Origin: Streptomyces liliiviolaceus
GTDB lineage: Bacteria > Actinomycetota > Actinomycetes > Streptomycetales > Streptomycetaceae
Direction of reading: 5' to 3'
Assembly: GCF_018070025.1 (NCBI RefSeq)
Contig: NZ_JAGPYQ010000001.1
Span: 806,001 to 870,000, forward strand
Length of the DNA: 64,000 bases
The position numbers and the translations under genes are program-made. Each line of letters starts with the position of its first letter. The stretch's first letter is position 1. A model generated the notes under the pieces. That model saw only the letters and a program-made list of their open reading frames with translations, searched no databases and had not been told where the DNA came from. Positions 58,351 through 64,000 of this stretch are shown here, piece after piece.

Positions 58351-59262
58351 CTACGCCCCCGCCCCCTTCGCGGCCCGAGCAGCCCGCTCCATCTCCTGCA
58401 CCCGCTCCAGCAACGGCATGGGATCCACCCCCACCGCCCCCGGCAGAAAGTCCGCGATCCGCTCAGGCGTCCACCCCCCTTCCGCATACCCGGCACGGAG
58501 TTCCCGCGGCTGCGCCCACACCGCGATCTTCGGCCCCGCGACGGTGTACACCTGCCCGGTGATCCCCTCCTCCCGGGCCCGCCCGGACAGCAGGTACACC
58601 ACGAGCGCGGCCACATCCTCCGGCTCACCGATCTCCGCCAGCTCCATCGGCACGTTCGCGGACATCCGCGTACGCGCGACCGGCGCGACCGCGTTCGCCG
58701 TCACCCCGTACTTGTGGAGCCCGAGCGCCGCGCTGCGGACGAGCGAGATGATCCCGCCCTTCGCCGCGCTGTAGTTGGCCTGCGAGACGGACCCCTGGTG
58801 GTTGCCGCTGGTGAACCCGATCAGCGTCCCGGCACCCTGCTTGCGCATGACGGCGGACGCCGCACGGAACACGGTGAACGTGCCCTTCAGATGCGTGGCG
58901 ATCACCGGGTCCCACTCGTCCTCGGACATGTTGAAGAGCATCCGTTCGCGCAGGATCCCGGCCACGCAGACGACCCCGTCGAGCCGCCCGTACGCCTCCA
59001 GGGCCGTGTCGACGATCCGCTGCCCGCCCGCCATGGTGGAGATGTCGTCGGCCACCGCGACCGCTTCCCCGCCGGCCGCCCCGATCTCCTTGACGACGGC
59101 GTCGGCGACCGAGCTGCTCGGCTCCGAGCCCTCGATCGAGACGCCGTAGTCGTTGACGACGACCCGTGCGCCCTCGGCCGCGGCGGCCAGTGCCACCGCG
59201 CGTCCGATGCCCCGGCCCGCCCCGGTCACGGCGACGACCCTGCCTTCCAGGAAGTTCCCCAC
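58351..59262 (-). CDS. Short-chain dehydrogenase (hydroxyacyl-CoA type, MFE-2-like)
   Basis: 303 aa. TGAGRGIGRAVALAAAAEGARVVVNDYG (Rossmann, with the long post-strand-2 insert SIEGSEPSSS typical of 17beta-HSD4/MFE-2 dehydrogenases), VCVAGILRERMLFNM in place of NNAG, and catalytic S and YSAAKGG. The C-terminal 45 residues (GGWTPERIADFLPGAVGVDPMPLLERVQEMER) extend beyond the plain fold. GTG start at 59262. A regulon palindrome 24 bp upstream controls it. Probably the beta-hydroxyacyl-CoA dehydrogenase step. Confidence 0.88.
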   Translation of the reverse strand: MGNFLEGRVVAVTGAGRGIGRAVALAAAAEGARVVVNDYGVSIEGSEPSSSVADAVVKEIGAAGGEAVAVADDISTMAGGQRIVDTALEAYGRLDGVVCVAGILRERMLFNMSEDEWDPVIATHLKGTFTVFRAASAVMRKQGAGTLIGFTSGNHQGSVSQANYSAAKGGIISLVRSAALGLHKYGVTANAVAPVARTRMSANVPMELAEIGEPEDVAALVVYLLSGRAREEGITGQVYTVAGPKIAVWAQPRELRAGYAEGGWTPERIADFLPGAVGVDPMPLLERVQEMERAARAAKGAGA

Positions 59263-59285
59263 GCCCTGGCCCCTTCCCGCGGTTT

Positions 59286-59300
59286 CTGACGGTCCGTTAG
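59286..59300. promoter_or_regulatory. Regulon palindrome CTGACGGTCCGTTAG
   Basis: 11 of 12 fixed positions, followed by ATTTG. It lies 24 bp before the leftward SDR start; a weaker relative, TCTACGACCCGTCAG (59319-59333), faces the rightward cyclase gene. Confidence 0.74.
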
Positions 59301-59363
59301 ATTTGCTACGGCTCAGATTCTACGACCCGTCAGATACCTGGAGACAAGCCCCGGGGAGTACTC

Positions 59364-60290
59364 ATGTCACTGCCGGCCGAGTTCCACGAGATCGCCAAGC
59401 GCGTGAACAACTGGGGGCGTTGGGGCGCCGACGACGAGATCGGCACCCTGAACCTGATCACCGACGAGGTCGTGCGCGAGGCCGCCGCGAACGTCCGGAC
59501 CGGCCGTCGCGTACCGCTGGCGCTCCCGCTGCGCCAGGACGGCGTGCAGACGGGGATGATCCCGGGCCGGGTCGATCCGCTGCACACGATGGTGCAGATC
59601 AACCAGGAGCTGTTCGGCCCGGGCACGATCGCGTGCAGCGACGACGCCGTGACGATGGGCCTCCAGGCGGCCACCCACTGGGACGCGCTCAGCCATGTCT
59701 CGCACTCGGGCAGGCTCTACAACGGCCGCCCCGCCGGCACGATCACGGCGCACGGGGGCGCCGAGTTCAACGGCATCGACAAGCCCCGGCACATCGTCTC
59801 GCGCGGCGTCCTGCTGGACGTGGCCCGCGCGCGCGGCGTGGAGCGCCTGGACGGCGGGCACGCGGTGACCCCGGAGGACCTCGAAGCGGCCGAGGAGCTG
59901 AGCGGCACGAAGGTCGGCCCGGGCGACATCGTGCTCGTACGCACCGGTCAGATCCAGCTCCTCCTCGCGGGCGACAAGCACGGGTACGCCTTCCCCTCCC
60001 CCGGCCTGTCCGTGCGCACCCCGGAGTGGTTCCACGCCCGCGATGTCGCGGCGGTCGCGAACGACACCCTCACCTTTGAGATATTTCCTCCGGAAATAGA
60101 GGACTTGTGGCTGCCCGTCCATGGGCTCCATCTGGTCGAGATGGGCATGCTCCAGGGCCAGAACTGGAATCTCGAAGAGTTGTCCACAGCCTGTGGAGAA
60201 GTCGGCGGCTCCACGTTCCTGCTGTCGGCGATGCCCGAACCGTTCACCGGAGCCACGGGAACCCCCGTCGCACCGGTCGCGATCCTCTGA
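59364..60290 (+). CDS. Cyclase family protein (kynurenine formamidase-like metal hydrolase)
   Basis: 308 aa. The metal-binding block THWDALSHVSHSG has H105, D107, H111 and H114, and the later PGDIVLVRTG and WLPVHGLHLVEMGMLQGQNWNLEEL blocks fit the cyclase (PF04199) family of amide/lactone hydrolases. It starts with ATG at 59364 after GGGGAG. Divergent from the SDR across the palindrome region, so probably in the regulon; it may open a ring or hydrolyse a lactone. Confidence 0.88.
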   Translation: MSLPAEFHEIAKRVNNWGRWGADDEIGTLNLITDEVVREAAANVRTGRRVPLALPLRQDGVQTGMIPGRVDPLHTMVQINQELFGPGTIACSDDAVTMGLQAATHWDALSHVSHSGRLYNGRPAGTITAHGGAEFNGIDKPRHIVSRGVLLDVARARGVERLDGGHAVTPEDLEAAEELSGTKVGPGDIVLVRTGQIQLLLAGDKHGYAFPSPGLSVRTPEWFHARDVAAVANDTLTFEIFPPEIEDLWLPVHGLHLVEMGMLQGQNWNLEELSTACGEVGGSTFLLSAMPEPFTGATGTPVAPVAIL

Positions 60291-60730
60291 AAGCCCGGAC
60301 CACCGGGGCCGGCTGGCGGCGCGTCTCCCCCAGTACGACCACGCCCGGGCGAGCGAGGCCCCCACCCCACCCCGGGCGCGGCACCGCGCGCCGCCATCCG
60401 GCTCTCCGGCGCGCCTGCCCCCGACCCCTCGGGAGCCGACGCCGAATCGCGATCCGCGCTCGCCGAGGGCTCCCGTCACCGAAGACCTCGACGTCCCCTC
60501 ACGGCGAACCGCTGACCACAAGCGTGATGAAACGGACACGAGCCGTCAACGCCTGTTCGGCGATTCATGCCATTGGCGCGCTTTGTGACGCCCGCGGGCG
60601 GAAGCACGGCCCGGCGCACTCGGCATCACCGGACACCAGGGCCCCGGACTCCGTGCCACCCGTGCGCCAGCGGGCGCACCCGTGCCCGAGCGCCCGCTCC
60701 CGCGTGACGGGCCCGGCGGGGAGCCGGTGC
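60291..60730. other. Non-coding gap between converging genes
   Basis: 440 bp between the cyclase end and the leftward ATPase end. ORFs crossing it show no domain and run through both neighbours. No repeat, hairpin array or motif stands out. Confidence 0.55.
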
Positions 60731-61264
60731 CTACACGGCCTCGTACGCCAGGCCCCCGTACACCACGGGAGATGCCGCCGAGGGCCCCACCGGCACCGCG
60801 TCGCATCCCGTGACGAGGGGGGTCGCCGACGAACATCGGTCCACCTCGCACCAGATGCGCTTCCCGGCGCCCTCGGAACTCCAGCCCCACCGGTCGGCGA
60901 GACCGTCGACGAGTGCGAGGCCGCGGCCGTTGGTGTCGTCGCCGTCCGCGCAGCGCGGGCGCGGGGCCCGGGTGCTGGCGTCGACGACCTCCAGGCGGAC
61001 GGTCGCGACGGCGTCCCCGACGGCCCGCTCACCGGCTGTCGGCCCGCTCGCCGCGTCCGGCACGAACAGCCGCAGGACCGCGGGGCGGCCGGTGTGCACC
61101 ACGGCGTTGGTGACCAGCTCCGAGACGAGCAGGATCAGCGTCTCGGCCAGGGGCTCATCGGCCTCTATCCCGGAACCCGCGAGCCGCGAACGGGCCCACC
61201 TCCGGGCTCGCCCCACCTCCGCGGGGTCGGGCCGGATCTCCAGCTGCACTTGAAGCACCTGCAC
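60731..61264 (-). CDS. Anti-sigma-factor-like ATP-binding protein (HATPase_c_2)
   Basis: 177 aa. ILLVSELVTNAVVHTGRPAVLRL is the N box and TNGRGLALVDGLADRWGW the G1 box of the GHKL fold. This is the short RsbW-like form abundant in Streptomyces, which usually binds a sigma factor or anti-anti-sigma protein. GTG start at 61264; other GTGs lie within a few codons. No sigma factor or STAS partner is nearby, so the target is unknown. Confidence 0.87.
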   Translation of the reverse strand: MQVLQVQLEIRPDPAEVGRARRWARSRLAGSGIEADEPLAETLILLVSELVTNAVVHTGRPAVLRLFVPDAASGPTAGERAVGDAVATVRLEVVDASTRAPRPRCADGDDTNGRGLALVDGLADRWGWSSEGAGKRIWCEVDRCSSATPLVTGCDAVPVGPSAASPVVYGGLAYEAV

Positions 61265-61764
61265 CGCTCACACCATCCGAACCGGCGGACACATCGCCTC
61301 GCGCCTCGCAAGGGCCACGATCGTGGTCAGAAAAGGGCTCACGGAACGTGATTCCCTCAGGAGACAGCATGGTTGACGTACAGTCACCCCAACAAGCGCT
61401 TCGGGCATATTCCAGCGCGAAGGAGTACGCGTGCGGCATACTGTGCGACGCTCGCCACGGGGAGTCGAACAGGCAGGAACGGTCCTGCTTCCTGCCCCGC
61501 GAGCGGCACGCATCGCCGGATCCGGGGCTGCCCCGGGGGCAACACCGTGATGGCCCGGCCTCAGAACCACTCGCATCCCACACAAGGTACCGGAGCGGGC
61601 CGCCGACTCCAGGCCGTGACGAGTCACGCGTAGGACACAACCCGGTATCAACGCTCGGTAATTCCGGTATGCCACGTTCCGTGACTTCCGTCCTTTCGGG
61701 CGCCTGCCGCTCCTCGCCGCAGTGCCACGATCGGCGGCATTGAGCGCCGCCCGGCCCGCGCGGC
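61265..61764. other. 500-bp gap upstream of ATP-binding protein
   Basis: Lower GC than the flanks around 61330-61450. Small ORFs on the plus strand (for example 61348-61743) have no recognisable domain and atypical codon use, so I do not call them. It should hold the promoter of the leftward ATP-binding gene, which I could not place. Confidence 0.45.
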
Positions 61765-62682
61765 TCACGTCCCGGGCCGCGCCGCCGACGCCAGCAGATC
61801 CTCCGCGAGCGCCTCCTCGGCCGCCGCGGCGCCCGGCCCGCGGCGGGCCCGCGACCAGGCCCGTTTGAGGTGGAGGTGGACATCGGACTCCCAGGTGAAT
61901 CCCATCCCGCCGTGCACCTGGAGGCAGTCGCGGGCCCCGCGCTCGGCGGCCTCGTCGGCCAGCAGCCGGGCCGCCGCGATGTCGAGCGGGTCGGCGGTGA
62001 CGGCCGCCGCGTACACCGCCGCACGGGTCACTTCCACCCGCACCAGCATCTCCGAGCACAGGTGTTTCACCGCCTGGAAGGCCCCGATCGGCTGCCCGAA
62101 CTGCTCACGGGTCCGGGCGTGTTGCACGGCCAGCGCGCACGTCCACGCGGCCGAGCCGAGCTGCTCGGCGGCGGTCAGCAAGGTGGCGACCGGGTCGGCC
62201 GGCGCGGCGCGGGGCACCCGGTGCAGGGGCGTCAGCGGATCGACGGACCGCAGGGCGACGGCTCCGCCCGCATCTCCCCGTACGACGTCCGCCTCGTCCA
62301 GCCATTCGACGAGGTCGCCGTCGACGGCGGTGACGACACACGCGCCGGTGGCGGCGCCGGGCACCTCACCGGCCGCGAGGTGGGTGGCCACGAGCGGTCC
62401 GGGCAGCAGCGCCCGGCCGGCCTCCTCGAAGGCGAGCACCGCCTCGGGCAGCCCGAGCCCGACCCCGCCCCGCTCCTCCGGCAGCCGCAGCGCGAAGAAC
62501 CCGGCCTCGCCCAACTCGCGCCAGAGCGCCCGGTCGAGCCCACCGCCCGCTCGCGGCCCCCCGGAGCCCTCTCCTCCCGGGCCCGCGGCGGCCCGCAGCC
62601 GCTCCCGCCCGAACCGCCGTACCAGCAGCTCGCGCACCCCGGCCCGTAACGCCCGTTGATCGTCGCTGAGTTGGAAATCCAC
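61765..62682 (-). CDS. Acyl-CoA dehydrogenase, short subunit
   Basis: 305 aa, shorter than canonical FadE (about 380). MDFQLSDDQRALRAGVRELLVRRFG, RLPEERGGVGLGLPEAVLAFEEAGRALLPGPLVATHL, ARTREQFGQPIGAFQAVKHLCSEMLVRVE and CLQVHGGMGFTWESDVHLHLKRA. The central beta domain is reduced, as in the non-catalytic or FAD-sharing subunit of alpha2beta2 steroid-type dehydrogenases. GTG start 3 nt after the stop of the longer dehydrogenase upstream, giving a fixed pair. Confidence 0.88.
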   Translation of the reverse strand: MDFQLSDDQRALRAGVRELLVRRFGRERLRAAAGPGGEGSGGPRAGGGLDRALWRELGEAGFFALRLPEERGGVGLGLPEAVLAFEEAGRALLPGPLVATHLAAGEVPGAATGACVVTAVDGDLVEWLDEADVVRGDAGGAVALRSVDPLTPLHRVPRAAPADPVATLLTAAEQLGSAAWTCALAVQHARTREQFGQPIGAFQAVKHLCSEMLVRVEVTRAAVYAAAVTADPLDIAAARLLADEAAERGARDCLQVHGGMGFTWESDVHLHLKRAWSRARRGPGAAAAEEALAEDLLASAARPGT

Positions 62683-62685
62683 CGG

Positions 62686-63840
62686 TCACCGTCCCTTCGG
62701 GAGGCCCAGAATCCGCTCGGCCACGATGTTCCGCTGGATCTGCGAGGTCCCGGCCGCGATGGTGTACGAGAGCGACGACAGCCGGTCGACCGTCCACTCC
62801 CTGCCCAGGTCGAGCGCTTCGGGACCCAGTACCTCGGCCGCCGCGTCGTACAGCTCCTGCCGTGCCTGCGAGTAGCGCAGTTTGAAGACCGAGCCGCCGA
62901 CGCCCGGCACTCCGCCACCGCGCTCGGACTCGCTGACGTTCCACTGCGTCAGCCGCCACAGTGCCCGGAACTCGGCGTTGAGACGGCCGAGTCTGCGCCG
63001 CAGCGGCACGTCGTCCCACCGGCCGTTCTTGCGGGCCTCCCGCGCCAGCTCCCCGAGCACGCGCCGGCAGGCAACCACCTCGCCCACGAAGGCGGTGCCG
63101 CGCTCGAAGGACAGCGTCACCATGGTCACGCGCCAGCCGTCGTTCTCCTCGCCGACCCGGTTGGCGACGGGCACCCGCACCTCGTCGAGGAAGACCTCCG
63201 CGAACTCGGCCGACCCGGCGAGCGTACGGAGCGGCCGTACGGTGATCCCCGGCGTGTCCATCGGCATCGCCAGCCAGGTGATCCCCCGGTGCTTCGGCGC
63301 CTCTGTGTCGGTCCGCACCAACAGCTCGCACCAGTCGGCGACTTCGGCGTGCGAGGTCCAGATCTTGGAACCGCTGACCACGTAGTCGTCGCCGTCCCGC
63401 CACGCGCGCGTGCGCAGCGACGCGAGGTCGGACCCGGCGTCCGGCTCGCTGAACCCCTGGCACCACACCTCCTCGCCCCGCAGCACGGGCGGCAGCCACC
63501 GCGCCCGCTGCCGAGCGCTTCCCTCGGCGGCGATGGTCGGCCCGGCATGCAGCAGCCCGACGAAGTTGGCCCCTACGTAGGGAGCACCCGCCTTCTCGGT
63601 CTCCTCCAGGAAAATCAGATGCCGGGTCGGTGTGGCGCCACGGCCTCCCGCGTCGACCGGCCAGTGCAACCCCGCGTACCCGGCGTCGTACAACAGCCGC
63701 TGCCACCCGAGGTCGTACGCACGCCGCCCCGGCCAGTCGTCGGCCGAGGGCTTGGGAGGCAGCCCGGGAAGTACCTCACCCAGCCACTCCCGCAACCGCG
63801 CCCGGAACTCCTCGTCCTCGGCCGAGTAGGAGAGGTCCAT
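62686..63840 (-). CDS. Acyl-CoA dehydrogenase, long subunit
   Basis: 384 aa. VWCQGFSEPDAGSDLASLRTRAW, VSGSKIWTSHAEVADWCELLVRTD, the FAD/substrate motifs, and C-terminal SYTIAAGTSQIQRNIVAERILGLP. Its ATG overlaps the stop of the amidohydrolase (TAATG), and the short dehydrogenase follows 3 nt downstream: an amidohydrolase - long FadE - short FadE operon running leftward. The pair is predicted to form a heterotetramer. Confidence 0.9.
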   Translation of the reverse strand: MDLSYSAEDEEFRARLREWLGEVLPGLPPKPSADDWPGRRAYDLGWQRLLYDAGYAGLHWPVDAGGRGATPTRHLIFLEETEKAGAPYVGANFVGLLHAGPTIAAEGSARQRARWLPPVLRGEEVWCQGFSEPDAGSDLASLRTRAWRDGDDYVVSGSKIWTSHAEVADWCELLVRTDTEAPKHRGITWLAMPMDTPGITVRPLRTLAGSAEFAEVFLDEVRVPVANRVGEENDGWRVTMVTLSFERGTAFVGEVVACRRVLGELAREARKNGRWDDVPLRRRLGRLNAEFRALWRLTQWNVSESERGGGVPGVGGSVFKLRYSQARQELYDAAAEVLGPEALDLGREWTVDRLSSLSYTIAAGTSQIQRNIVAERILGLPKGR

Positions 63841-64000
63841 TACCTGTCGCGGTCCAGGTCGAGGCCCAGCATGCGGATGGCGTTGCCGCGCATCAGCTTG
63901 TAGACGGTCTCGTCGTCGAGGCCCTTCACATGGTCGAGGGCGACCTCCTTGGTGTGCGGGAAGGTCGAGTCGACGTGCGGATAGTCGGTCTCGAACGTGG
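63840..64000 (-). CDS. Amidohydrolase, C-terminal fragment
   Basis: Last 52 codons of a leftward gene that enters from the right edge: TFETDYPHVDSTFPHTKE, then DDETVYKLMRGNAIRMLGLDLDRDR. It matches the C-terminus of the amidohydrolase at 4444 (LYETDYPHSDSTWPES..RNAIELLGL), including the metal-binding Asp, so the window contains two paralogues. The stop TAA overlaps the ATG of the long dehydrogenase. Confidence 0.8.
   Translation of the reverse strand, partial: TFETDYPHVDSTFPHTKEVALDHVKGLDDETVYKLMRGNAIRMLGLDLDRDR

Noticed and set aside
61348..61743. 131-aa rightward ORF upstream of the ATP-binding protein
   Set aside because: No domain, no ribosome site, composition unlike Streptomyces coding DNA.

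Overview
This 64 kb window is very GC-rich chromosomal DNA with strong third-position GC bias. It carries the complete AfsK/AfsR/AfsS signalling set, an FtsX-type ABC transporter with its two-component system, and many acyl-CoA catabolic genes, which together point to the chromosomal core of a Streptomyces. About 54 protein-coding genes are supported. I see no rRNA, tRNA, CRISPR array or insertion sequence.

Layout. 1-5.7 kb holds leftward catabolic genes: a deacylase fragment, two luciferase-like oxidoreductases, an SDR, a methyltransferase and an amidohydrolase. 5.9-9.8 kb holds afsR, an enlarged afsS-like repeat protein, and a tiny secreted peptide built from a related repeat. 9.9-17.7 kb holds a DUF6247 protein, a secreted serine hydrolase, and a two-component system divergent from an ABC exporter-type operon. 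17.8-22 kb holds an acyl-CoA ligase divergent from a lipid-transfer-protein (Ltp) / DUF35 / enoyl-CoA hydratase operon. 22.3-26.7 kb holds afsK, a VOC protein and a TetR regulator. 26.9-30 kb holds a deazaflavin-dependent reductase and an acyl-CoA dehydrogenase divergent from a second Ltp. 30.9-38 kb is mixed: NlpC/P60 hydrolase, DHFR-like, GtrA, flavin-fold and GNAT proteins, then a DoxX-DUF35 pair. 38-43.7 kb is a defence-like segment: an AAA/DUF234 ATPase, a small membrane protein and a solitary PglX-type methyltransferase. 43.8-49 kb holds a flavin monooxygenase, TetR, a medium-chain reductase, a membrane protein and a secreted SRPBCC protein. 49-64 kb holds an ADP-forming acyl-CoA ligase, an enoyl-CoA hydratase, a flavin reductase, an MFS transporter, a GlxA regulator, an alcohol dehydrogenase, three acyl-CoA dehydrogenases, an SDR, a cyclase-family hydrolase, an anti-sigma-like ATPase and an amidohydrolase fragment.

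How it works together. Thirteen near-identical palindromes, core CTGACGnnnCGTCAG (extended ATCTGACGnnnCGTCAGAT), lie upstream of the scattered catabolic operons, several of them overlapping -35 or -10 elements. The catabolic genes therefore look like one dispersed regulon that breaks down a branched or cyclic acyl-CoA substrate (ligase, heteromeric acyl-CoA dehydrogenases, hydratases, DUF35/Ltp retro-aldolase, F420 and flavin oxidoreductases). Its regulator is not identified; the TetR gene beside afsK is one candidate. A second theme is an interspersed GGGGCGCGGGGAACTGCGCG repeat. It lies almost only between genes, in arrays whose orientation flips once, often at a hairpin. A third is the DNxMP repeat, found in the cytoplasmic AfsS-like protein and again in an exported 20-residue peptide encoded just downstream.
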